From QAMX01 sp964448855 (GTDB lineage Bacteria > Bacillota > Clostridia > Oscillospirales > QAMX01): a stretch of 32,796 nucleotides of DNA. Location: the NCBI GenBank assembly GCA_964448855.1, contig CAYUXI010000020.1:1-32796 (forward strand), written 5' to 3'. Positions 14,174-22,029 of the stretch are shown here, in pieces. The translations under genes were made by a program, and so were the position numbers. Position 1 is the first letter of the stretch. Each line of letters begins with the position of its first letter. The notes under the pieces were generated by a model. It saw nothing but the letters and a program-made list of their open reading frames with translations. It did not search any database and was not told the origin of the DNA.

Positions 14174-15937
14174 ATGCGAAAACGAGTGGTTTCTTTCGTT
14201 CTGGTTTTGTGTCTGCTGGCGATTGGTCTGCCCGCCGTCTCAGCTGCGTCTTCTGCCGAAATTGCGTTCTGCATTGATCCGGTCTGGGCGGATGCCGGCG
14301 ATTTTCACGACGGGCTGGCGCGGGTGTTCGACGGCAAAAAGTGGGGCTATCTGAACGCGGACGGGCAGCTGGTCATCCCCTGTCAATGGGATCTCGCAAT
14401 GGATTTCAGTGAGGGGTTGGCGGCTGTTGCAACCGTTGCAGCCGGTTCGAGCGCACTGGAGCCGGACGTGCAGACCTGGCATTTGATTGATCGGCAGGGC
14501 AAAGTCCTACATACCATCGGCACACACGACGCTTACGCGTATGAGACGCGAGCCTATCTGTCCGGGCTCTCCGACGGGACGTTTCTCGCCGTTTCCGGCA
14601 GTCGGCAGTCTGCGGTTTTGACCTCGCTTCGTTCCGGGACGCTTCGCACGGTTTGCACCACGCAGAGCGGTTCGCCGTTTCGCGGCGGCTATGCCATTGT
14701 TTCGGCGTCTGCCGACGGTTCGTTCGACCTGCCGGACGGTCTGGCTACCCTTGCGAACGCTCTGGATCCGGCCGCCATGCCTGACATGGTCATTGACAGC
14801 GACGGCAACGTGTTCTGGGACAGCGACTGGGGCATGATTCTCTCGGTGGAAGACGGTCTGGTCGTTTATCACTCCCGCTCCGCCGGGCTCTGGGGCATTG
14901 ATCGCCTCGACGGTTCGCAGGTTGTCGCACCTGTGATTTCCGACCTCTGGTATCGCTATCACAACGACGTGTTCACGGTTTTTTCCGGGCCGTATGCGAC
15001 ACTGTCCATTGAAGGGCGCGAATATGCGTCCGATCGAAACGGCAAGTTCTACCGCTTCGCTGCCGGCAGCATCGGTGTCTACGGCGAAGGGCTGTTCCCC
15101 TTCAATGATGGAACAGCATTTGGCTACTGTCTGCCGGACGGCACGGTGGCGATTCCGGCAGCCTTTCGGAATGCAGAGCCGTTTTCCTGCGGAGTGGCGG
15201 TGGTAGCCACTGCGGACGGTGTGCACTACATCGACAAGACCGGTTCGATTCTGAATCAGCAGCCGTATCAGGCGGCCTATACGTTTTCCGAAGAGCTTGG
15301 CCGCGTCCGGGTGAACGGCGTTTATGGCTATGTCTCTTTGTCCGGGCGTCCCGCCGATGCGGCCGGAGATGTGCCGGACAGCTGGGCGGCGGACGAGGTG
15401 GCTGCGGCCTATGAACACGGGCTCCTGCCAAACGCGTTCTGCTGCTCCTACCGTTCCAATGCCACGCGTACAGAGCTGGCGCGCCTCTCTGTCACGCTGC
15501 TCACGCAGCTCAGGGGCTGTACGCTCGATGAGCTGGTCGCAACCGAAACGGGGCGTTCGCTGGACGATGTCCTTTCGGCGTATCCCTTCCCGGACACGTC
15601 TGACCGATATGTCCTGGCGGCCTACGCGCTGGGCATCATATCCGGCTATCCGGACGGCACATTCCGGCCAGACGGTGCCGTGACGCGAGTGGAAGCCGCC
15701 AAAATGCTGACCGTGACGGCGACGCTCGCCGGAATCAGCCGTTCCGGGGCGGACGTTGTGTTTGCTGATGACGCTTCGATTGCAAGCTGGGCAAAGACCT
15801 ATGTTTCGTTTGTCGGCACCGTCGGCATCATGAATGGAACAGGCGGCAACCGCTTTGACCCGCTCGGCTCCTATACGCGTGAACAGGCCTATTTGACGAT
15901 GGAACGCATTTACCGGATGGCCAAATCGATTGCATAA
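14174..15937 (+). CDS. WG-repeat surface protein with C-terminal SLH domains
   Basis: A 587-residue secreted protein. It has a signal peptide (1-24, ending AVSAAS), WG-type repeats (KKWGYLNADGQLVIPCQWD near 52-70; GYCLPDGTVAIPAAF near 317; VYGYVSLSG near 380) and three S-layer-homology segments at the C-terminus, the clearest being YALGIISGYPDGTFRPDGAVTRVEAAKML. SLH domains hold proteins to pyruvylated secondary wall polymer; WG repeats form beta modules of unclear role. The start at 14174 has GGAGG 6 nt upstream, and an in-frame ATG 12 bases earlier is part of that ribosome site. Probably co-transcribed with the sensor-like gene just upstream. Confidence 0.85.
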   Translation: MRKRVVSFVLVLCLLAIGLPAVSAASSAEIAFCIDPVWADAGDFHDGLARVFDGKKWGYLNADGQLVIPCQWDLAMDFSEGLAAVATVAAGSSALEPDVQTWHLIDRQGKVLHTIGTHDAYAYETRAYLSGLSDGTFLAVSGSRQSAVLTSLRSGTLRTVCTTQSGSPFRGGYAIVSASADGSFDLPDGLATLANALDPAAMPDMVIDSDGNVFWDSDWGMILSVEDGLVVYHSRSAGLWGIDRLDGSQVVAPVISDLWYRYHNDVFTVFSGPYATLSIEGREYASDRNGKFYRFAAGSIGVYGEGLFPFNDGTAFGYCLPDGTVAIPAAFRNAEPFSCGVAVVATADGVHYIDKTGSILNQQPYQAAYTFSEELGRVRVNGVYGYVSLSGRPADAAGDVPDSWAADEVAAAYEHGLLPNAFCCSYRSNATRTELARLSVTLLTQLRGCTLDELVATETGRSLDDVLSAYPFPDTSDRYVLAAYALGIISGYPDGTFRPDGAVTRVEAAKMLTVTATLAGISRSGADVVFADDASIASWAKTYVSFVGTVGIMNGTGGNRFDPLGSYTREQAYLTMERIYRMAKSIA

Positions 15938-15943
15938 CTGAAC

Positions 15944-15992
15944 AAAAACGCCATGAACCATCCCTAACAGGGAGCGGTTCATGGCGTTTTTT
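15944..15992. terminator. Bidirectional intrinsic terminator
   Basis: AAAAACGCCATGAACC (15944-15959) mirrors GGTTCATGGCGTTTTTT (15976-15992); an inner TCCCT/AGGGA pair forms the loop arm. With A-run and T-run at the two ends it serves both the WG/SLH gene and the convergent oxidoreductase gene. Confidence 0.9.
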
Positions 15993-16002
15993 GATGTGCG
16001 GG

Positions 16003-17133
16003 TTACAGTGTGATCTTTTTCTCCGAGTTCGGCATATTCTTGCGGAAGTTCGGCATATCCATCACGCGGCCGCGATTGACAACCGACAGCTCGCTCAACA
16101 GGCCGACTGCCGTCCATTCACAGGCGCGGTAGACGTTAACATCCGGTTCTTCGCCCGAAACGATGGCATCGACAAAGTCCTTGACGACATAGAAGTCGCC
16201 GCCGTGATGTCTGGCGTTTTTGGCCGCTTCCGGTGGGTTGCGGTACCGTTCCGGCAGGTATTCATCGAAATCGTGCAGCGGACGCCATTTGCGTTCCTTG
16301 CTGTCGTCGATCGGGTCATCCTCGAGCCAGATCTTATGATCGTCGCCGAGGCCACGCGGCGATTCGTAGCAGCCCTTTGTTCCCTGGAGGAGCGTTGCGT
16401 GCATATTATGCGGGCGCGGCGCTTTGCAGGCGACGGTGATCTTGGCGAGGGCACCGCTCTCCATGCGGCACATGGTGACGGTCAGTTCGTCCTGCTTCAG
16501 ATCCGGGCGCCAGAATTCGCCGCCGGTGCCGAAGCAGGAAATTTCCTTCACGCGGTCACCGGAGAACCACTCCATCACCGGCCCCAGCGAGTGGGTCGGA
16601 TAGAAAGCACCGCGTTTACCCAGCTGCCAGTAGGTGCGCCAGGAGCGTTTGCCGTTGGAATACATGGTCAGGTCGGTGACGTCATGCAGATATTCGCCCT
16701 CGGCATAGAACGGTGTGCCGAATTTACCGGCTTTGCGCAGATTTTTGACCAGCTGCACTTCCGGCGTGTAAATATAGTTTTCGGCCATCATGTAAATTGT
16801 GCCGTATTTTTCTTTGGTTTCAATCAGCCACCAGAGCTCGTCCATGGTGACACCGGCCGTCACTTCGCTCATGACGTGCTTTCCGGCTTCCATGGCTGCC
16901 ACCGCCTGCGGCACATGGCACTGCATGGGCGAAGCCAGCACCACCGCGTCAATATCCGATTCCAGCATATCTTCGAACACGCGATAGCGGTGCGGGATGT
17001 TGAATTCATCCGCGATCTGATTCATACAGGCTTCGTTCAGGTCGCAAACTGCCGTGACTTCGACGTTATCCAGAGCGCGAAAGCCTGCCATAGTCGATTT
17101 GGCACGGCCGCCGACAATTCCTACTTTGATCAT
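16003..17133 (-). CDS. Gfo/Idh/MocA-family oxidoreductase
   Basis: A 376-residue NAD(P)-dependent sugar or inositol dehydrogenase-like protein. The N-terminal Rossmann motif reads VGIVGGRAKSTMAG (4-17), followed by AVCDLNEA and VVLASPMQCHVPQAVAAMEAGKHV. The typical EKP motif, whose Lys helps catalysis, reads SEVTAG (89-94), so the usual Lys is missing. The C-terminal beta-sheet domain carries YLHDVTDL and GAFYPTHSLGPVMEWF. Members with altered motifs include NAD-dependent glycosidases as well as dehydrogenases; the substrate cannot be read from sequence. Ribosome site AAGGAG precedes the ATG; it has its own promoter. Confidence 0.88.
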   Translation of the reverse strand: MIKVGIVGGRAKSTMAGFRALDNVEVTAVCDLNEACMNQIADEFNIPHRYRVFEDMLESDIDAVVLASPMQCHVPQAVAAMEAGKHVMSEVTAGVTMDELWWLIETKEKYGTIYMMAENYIYTPEVQLVKNLRKAGKFGTPFYAEGEYLHDVTDLTMYSNGKRSWRTYWQLGKRGAFYPTHSLGPVMEWFSGDRVKEISCFGTGGEFWRPDLKQDELTVTMCRMESGALAKITVACKAPRPHNMHATLLQGTKGCYESPRGLGDDHKIWLEDDPIDDSKERKWRPLHDFDEYLPERYRNPPEAAKNARHHGGDFYVVKDFVDAIVSGEEPDVNVYRACEWTAVGLLSELSVVNRGRVMDMPNFRKNMPNSEKKITL

Positions 17134-17203
17134 AATCTGATCTCCTTTTTCTATATGGTTCGGTTTTTCAACCGGTTTCGCTCACGGGGACATTGTCTCA
17201 TAT

Positions 17204-17232
17204 AGTATACCATATTTGCTCGGATATTGCAA
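17204..17232 (-). promoter_or_regulatory. Promoter of the Gfo/Idh-type oxidoreductase gene
   Basis: On the minus strand TTGCAA (17232-17227), 17 bp, TATACT (17209-17204), about 70 bp upstream of the start. A small GGGAA/TTCCC inverted repeat (17233-17248) sits against the -35, between the glycoside-hydrolase stop and the promoter. Confidence 0.65.
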
Positions 17233-17254
17233 GGGAATCCCATTTCCCGCCGTT

Positions 17255-20200
17255 TCAGCGCGATGCTGCCGATGCGGAATCCTGTTTTTTTCGCTTTCGC
17301 AGCAGGAAGACTGCTGTGGCCGCTCCGATCAGCACCACCAGTCCGACTGACAGGAGAATCCAACCGGTCGGGCTGTTGCTGTCCGCATCGGTCGGAGCCG
17401 CGTCTGCATGGGCATTTTCGGCGGTGGAGACAAAGCTGTATTTGAATCGGCCACCGGGTGCGGCATCACCGGAAACGTAGAAGTCGAGGATATCGCCGGA
17501 GTAAACCGCATCGTTTTCCTCATCATGCACATGATCGGTCCAGGTGAAGTTGACGGTGTAGTCGTCGCCCGTCAGCTGCACAGCCGACTTTGGAATCTTC
17601 ACCGTCAGGTAGCGGCCATCCTGTACATAATCGACTTCGGCCACCACCTCCGTCTGGCTGTAGTCGTTCTCTGCGGTGAACCGTTCCAGCACCATCGTCT
17701 CGGCAGATGCGGGTGTTTTGTTCAGGACGTACTCGAAGGTATTCCAGCCCTGATTGTCCGGGTCGGTATCGAGGTAGAGGTTCATCCAGAGCGGGTCGGT
17801 GTACGGCGTGATATCTTCTGCGCACTCGACGAGGAAGTACAGGAATTCCGCATCCCGTGCGACCTGTGCGCCGATGATATCGTTTCGACCGGAGGTTTCC
17901 GTGTAATGGAGGTCGCCATAGCCGTCTGCATCGCGGTCATCGGTATTGCCGATATACGCGCCGTAATAGGGTGCGACGGTCTTCCACTGCTCGTACCCGC
18001 CGTTCAGATCAATCGTCTGGTTGGTGCTCGGCGTCGGGATGGCGCGGGCACCCTTGTACTGCCTTGCAAAATTGACGAGCTGATAGTAGTAGTGATCCTG
18101 CAGAGCGCCGCGGGTCGGCTCAATATCACGCGAGAATTCGTCGTTGTACTGATCCGGGAAGGCATTTTCGGTGCCGTTCGATTCGGACGGCCACATTTCA
18201 TAGCGGCCGACGCGGAATTCGTTCCAGCCGGTCACAAAGACGACGCTCGGATCGACCTCCAACGCATAGTTCCACTGTTCCGCGAAGTTGTAGCCCCATT
18301 TGCTCGCCTCGGCGCCCTCTCTCTGATAGCGTTCCGGGTCGGTGGAGGTATAGGATCGTCCGGCGATGTAGTCGCCGTTCATGCTGGCCAGCTGATGGGT
18401 CACGTAGTTGTGGTTCATGGCGATGCCGACGGTCATCTGCTCGACGCTGCCCGCTTTGCGCGCCGCGATGTCGGGATAGTAGAGCGCCTGTGGATACATG
18501 GACAGCCAACCCCAGCTGGAAAGCGCTGTGCGCGGCGTCACATAGTTCGGCTGCGGTGTGCGGAACGTGAAGAAGTCGGTGATGCTGCTCTCGGTCTTGG
18601 ACATGGGATTGCTGACGGCGCTTTTCATCGCCATCAGCATCGGTTTGCCGTCCCAGTAGAACCACAGGTTTTGATGCGTTCCGGTTCGGTAAACGTCGTT
18701 GAACAGCGACTGAAGCTGCTGATTTGTGTCATCCCCGTTGAAAAACGGTAGGATGAACGAAACCTTCGGCCGTCTCACGCCGTCATTCATCGCGTCCGTC
18801 CAGGTGTCCATCAGCGCCGTATAGGCCGTTCGCCAGGTCGTTGTCCCGTTGGTGTTGTCGGTGAAGATGACATCCACACCGGCATTGGCGAGGAGCTCCG
18901 CCTGTTTGCGAAGAACCCAGGCATCGTTCCCGAGATAATAGCCGTAGATCGGTTCATTCCAGAAATAGGTATTGGTGAGATTTTGCCACAGCTCATTATC
19001 CCAGTCCCGCATGGCTTCAGGGTACGTCTCCGACAGCGCCTGCAGGTTGTTGGGAATTTCAGCCGTCAGGTTGTCGATATGCCATGTCCAGTAAAACATG
19101 GCGAGTGTTTTATCCGGTTTCGGGTCGCCCACTTCGGCGTTGGTCAGTGAGACGCGCCCCAGTCCGTCGGTAAACACCCAAGTATCGGGCATGACCGGAT
19201 GGGTGTTGATCAGGCTGTCCGCCGGGATTTCATAGGGTGTTGAGGCTTCGACCGCCTCCGTCAGCTCCCCGGCCACCTCGGTACACGGCAGGTAGTGCGG
19301 CGTTTCCTCCCCGTAGAATTCGAGCTCCATCACCGGGTACAGGACGTTGGAGTCAGACGGATAGCCGTTCTGGTAGATGACGCCCTGGCACGCTTCGACG
19401 TCGCTGTGGGCGTATATCGCCGGGGTCTGTGAGAATTCGTCGAGCAGAAACAGGTACTCTCCGGCGGGCAGCGGGTCAAAGTGGATGCCCTGCATGGCAT
19501 TGTCCTCGAGCAGGATGCGTTCGCAGATCAGCGGCTCGCCTGCAACCGTTTCGGCATAGGTACCCGCCCAGCGGTAGACCGAGAGGTTGACCTTCAAATC
19601 CGGGAGCGTGTAGGTGGCCAGCATAAAGCGAACACTGGTGAAATCCGATGCCGGGTGCAGGCGCATTCCAAGCGGCGTCTGCAAAGCCGATACATTTTTC
19701 GTTTCCGCGACGCCGGTATAGGGGGACAGTCGTTCATAGAACTTGCCGGTGGGCTGGCAAACGCCGAACGGTTCCGATGTGGGCTGAGTCAGGCGGAGCC
19801 AGAGATCCGGTTCGCCGCGCTGTTCGACGCCATTGACGTACAGAAAGCCTTTGGATTGAACCGGCGACGCGTTCAACCAGACGCCGACGGTGGAGCGGAC
19901 GTCTGGAATATGAAACAGGTACTCGCCCGCAGGCTGCTCGTCACATTCGACGAAATAGCAGCCACCGTCCTGCAAAGGGGAAAAGGACTGGCTGGCCAGC
20001 GGCGTCTGTGCCAGTGTCGCGTCATAGCTGCCCTGCCAAGCATACATCGAGAGCGTGGCGCCGGAATCGGTCTGCTCCCAGGTCGGCAGGAAGAAGGCAA
20101 ATGCCGTGAACGGTTCGTTCACGATGGCGCGATAGGAGCAGGTGTCCTCCACCCGAAACGCCTCCCGCGTGCCGGTTCCGTTCTGGACGGAAACCTCCGT

Positions 20201-20293
20201 TGCTGCGTAGACCGGCAGACTGCCTATCCAGGCTGGCAGCAGCAGACATATGGTCAGGCACAGCATCACGATTCGATATCCTGTGCGCTTCAT
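17255..20293 (-). CDS. Large membrane-anchored glycoside-hydrolase-like protein (GH71/GH99-like barrel plus CBM9-like domain)
   Basis: A 1012-residue secreted protein from MKRTGYR (AAGGG ribosome site about 9 nt upstream): signal peptide (about 1-33), an N-terminal beta-rich part with two similar sugar-binding-like units, and a catalytic-type barrel in the middle (LAMFYWTWHID, NEPIYGYYLGNDAWVLRKQAE, GVDVIFTDNTNG, VTGWNEF) that resembles GH71/GH99-related proteins acting on alpha-glucan or alpha-mannan. A CBM9-like domain follows (DLNGGYEQWKTVAPYYGAYI to GDILDFYVSG). It ends with one membrane helix (WILLSVGLVVLIGAATAVFLL) and RKRKK, giving a surface-anchored enzyme with the body outside. Family placement is tentative; the catalytic residues cannot be fixed by eye. 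The start lies about 30 bp after the def-operon terminator with no obvious promoter of its own. Confidence 0.7.
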   Translation of the reverse strand: MKRTGYRIVMLCLTICLLLPAWIGSLPVYAATEVSVQNGTGTREAFRVEDTCSYRAIVNEPFTAFAFFLPTWEQTDSGATLSMYAWQGSYDATLAQTPLASQSFSPLQDGGCYFVECDEQPAGEYLFHIPDVRSTVGVWLNASPVQSKGFLYVNGVEQRGEPDLWLRLTQPTSEPFGVCQPTGKFYERLSPYTGVAETKNVSALQTPLGMRLHPASDFTSVRFMLATYTLPDLKVNLSVYRWAGTYAETVAGEPLICERILLEDNAMQGIHFDPLPAGEYLFLLDEFSQTPAIYAHSDVEACQGVIYQNGYPSDSNVLYPVMELEFYGEETPHYLPCTEVAGELTEAVEASTPYEIPADSLINTHPVMPDTWVFTDGLGRVSLTNAEVGDPKPDKTLAMFYWTWHIDNLTAEIPNNLQALSETYPEAMRDWDNELWQNLTNTYFWNEPIYGYYLGNDAWVLRKQAELLANAGVDVIFTDNTNGTTTWRTAYTALMDTWTDAMNDGVRRPKVSFILPFFNGDDTNQQLQSLFNDVYRTGTHQNLWFYWDGKPMLMAMKSAVSNPMSKTESSITDFFTFRTPQPNYVTPRTALSSWGWLSMYPQALYYPDIAARKAGSVEQMTVGIAMNHNYVTHQLASMNGDYIAGRSYTSTDPERYQREGAEASKWGYNFAEQWNYALEVDPSVVFVTGWNEFRVGRYEMWPSESNGTENAFPDQYNDEFSRDIEPTRGALQDHYYYQLVNFARQYKGARAIPTPSTNQTIDLNGGYEQWKTVAPYYGAYIGNTDDRDADGYGDLHYTETSGRNDIIGAQVARDAEFLYFLVECAEDITPYTDPLWMNLYLDTDPDNQGWNTFEYVLNKTPASAETMVLERFTAENDYSQTEVVAEVDYVQDGRYLTVKIPKSAVQLTGDDYTVNFTWTDHVHDEENDAVYSGDILDFYVSGDAAPGGRFKYSFVSTAENAHADAAPTDADSNSPTGWILLSVGLVVLIGAATAVFLLRKRKKQDSASAASR

Positions 20294-20322
20294 TGTGATC
20301 ATCCCTTCTGTTTTTTTCGATG

Positions 20323-20380
20323 CAAAAAACGACTTTTCCCGCCGTGCGCAGCTGCGCGCATAGACCGGGAAAGTCGTTTT
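20323..20380 (-). terminator. Intrinsic terminator at the end of the ftsE-def operon
   Basis: On the minus strand AAAACGACTTTCCCG (20380-20366) pairs with CGGGAAAAGTCGTTTT (20341-20326) apart from one unpaired A, enclosing a second GCGCAGCTGCGC palindrome, and TTTTTTG follows. Located 46 bp past the deformylase stop and just before the glycoside-hydrolase start, so it may also attenuate read-through into that gene. Confidence 0.85.
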
Positions 20381-20425
20381 CATACCCGCCGGGTGTTCCC
20401 GGTTCTTTGTTGGGGCGGTTGATGT

Positions 20426-20851
20426 TCAGATCAGCCGTCCGTTGCAGTGGTCGATTTCGTGTTGAATGATTTGCGCCGTCCAGCCCTCATAGCGTTTTTC
20501 GCGGGTCTGCATGGTCAGCGTCTGATATCGGACGCGAATCGCCCGATAGCGTTTGCAGGGGCGCGGGCCGCCGAGCAGAGAAAGGCAGCTTTCTTCCGCA
20601 TCAAATTCTCCGCTTTTCCAGACGATCTCCGGGTTCAGCATCACGGTTTCCGGCGATAACGGCGTCGTTTCGTCCACAAACGCGATGATGCGTTTGCGGC
20701 AGCCAATCATATTGGCCGCCATGCCGACGCACGTTGCCCGATGGGCACGGAGCGTATCCAGCAGGTTCTGCGCATGGTGCAGGTCAGCTTTTTCAGCCCG
20801 TTCTGACGGTGCTGCCAGAAAAATCGGGTCATGTACGAGTTCGCAGATCAT
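20426..20851 (-). CDS. def: Peptide deformylase (divergent motifs)
   Basis: A 141-residue metalloenzyme that removes the formyl group from new proteins. Metal ligands are C89 in ESCLSL and H131/H135 in QHEIDHCNG, with catalytic E132. The motifs deviate from the classical ones: GMAANMIG (43-50) instead of GxGxAAxQxG, so the Gln that contacts the formyl oxygen is Met; and ESCLS instead of EGCLS. Such proteins occur in Firmicutes as a second deformylase type (general knowledge). Its ATG overlaps the ispDF stop (ATGA), so translation is coupled. Last gene of the ftsE operon. Confidence 0.88.
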   Translation of the reverse strand: MICELVHDPIFLAAPSERAEKADLHHAQNLLDTLRAHRATCVGMAANMIGCRKRIIAFVDETTPLSPETVMLNPEIVWKSGEFDAEESCLSLLGGPRPCKRYRAIRVRYQTLTMQTREKRYEGWTAQIIQHEIDHCNGRLI

Positions 20852-22020
20852 AGCGGTTCACCGACCTTGCGCAGCAAGCAGACTGCGTGTGCGGAGATGC
20901 CCTCACCCCGCCCCGTAAAGCCGAGTTTTTCCTCCGTCGTCGCTTTGATGCTGACGCATTCCGCCGTTGTCTGCAGGACACGCGCCAGCGTTTCACGCAT
21001 TTTCGGAATGGACGGCGCGAGCTTGGGCCGCTGGCAAAGGATGGTGGCATCGAGGTTGTTCAGTTCATAGCCTGCGCGCTGCACCGCCGCATAGGCGGTT
21101 TCGAGCAGAATCAGGCTGGAGATGCCACGATACTGCGGATCCGAATCCGGGAACATCTGCCCGATATCGCCCAGCGCCGCCGCGCCCAGCAGCGCATCAA
21201 TCACGGCATGGGTCAGAACGTCTGCATCGCTGTGGCCGTCCATGCCAAAGGGGCAATCCAGCGTCACGCCGCCGAGAACGAGCGGTCTGCCTGTCTGGAT
21301 TCTGTGTACATCGTATCCGTGGCCGATTCTCATCATGTTGGTTGGGCTCTCCGTTCTTTTCCGGCGCTCGGCTATTTGCTGCACCGTGTGCCAGTCTTCC
21401 GCCGTTGTGATCTTCAGGTTGTCGCGTTCACCGGGGACTGCGCGGCAGGCAATCCCACAGGCGATGGCCGCGGAGCAGTCATCCGTGACCGGCTGACCGG
21501 ATTGCAGATAGGCTTGCAGCGCCGCAAACGCGGATGCGGAAAAAACCTGCGGCGTCTGTGCCGCACAGAGTGTGGCGCGGTCGGGTGTCTGAACGGCCAG
21601 GCCTGCGTCCACAATGTGGATGGTATCCGTCACCGGCAGGGACGGGAACGCCGCACCGGACTCCCGCGCCGCCCGGCAGGCCGCATCGATAACGGTCTGG
21701 CTGACCAGCGGCCGCGCTCCGTCATGGACGGCGACCAGGTCGCACGCGGCGAGGCATTCTGCCGCGTGGAGCACCGATTCCTGTCGGGAAGCACCGCCCG
21801 CGCAAAAGGCGACCCTCGAATCCGGATGCGCATAGTCATCCACGCGCTCCGGCGGAACGGCCACCACGACCTGCGTCGTCTGCGGGTATTGCAGGAACGC
21901 ATCAACCGACCATTGCCAGACCGGTTTTCCGGCCAGGTTCAATGTGATTTTATCCGAGCCGTTCATGCGGGTGGAACGGCCGGAGGCGCAGACAATGACG
22001 CCGAGTGCAAAATTGTCCAT
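20848..22020 (-). CDS. ispDF: Bifunctional IspD-IspF isoprenoid enzyme
   Basis: A 390-residue fusion doing two steps of the MEP isoprenoid pathway. The N-terminal half is 2-C-methyl-erythritol 4-phosphate cytidylyltransferase: CASGRSTRMNGSDK (11-24), HDGARP (99-104), TDD (179-181), LKIT (202-205). The C-terminal half from about 229 is MEcPP synthase, with zinc ligands D237 and H239 in GYDVHR and H271 in DGHSDADVLTHAVIDALLGAAALGDIG. The start at ATG 22020 is preferred to GTG 22029, which sits inside the AGGTG ribosome site just after the ctpA stop. IspDF fusions are known in several bacteria. It lies in a wall-hydrolase operon, with def overlapping its stop. Confidence 0.93.
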   Translation of the reverse strand: MDNFALGVIVCASGRSTRMNGSDKITLNLAGKPVWQWSVDAFLQYPQTTQVVVAVPPERVDDYAHPDSRVAFCAGGASRQESVLHAAECLAACDLVAVHDGARPLVSQTVIDAACRAARESGAAFPSLPVTDTIHIVDAGLAVQTPDRATLCAAQTPQVFSASAFAALQAYLQSGQPVTDDCSAAIACGIACRAVPGERDNLKITTAEDWHTVQQIAERRKRTESPTNMMRIGHGYDVHRIQTGRPLVLGGVTLDCPFGMDGHSDADVLTHAVIDALLGAAALGDIGQMFPDSDPQYRGISSLILLETAYAAVQRAGYELNNLDATILCQRPKLAPSIPKMRETLARVLQTTAECVSIKATTEEKLGFTGRGEGISAHAVCLLRKVGEPL

Positions 22021-22029
22021 CCCGCGCAC

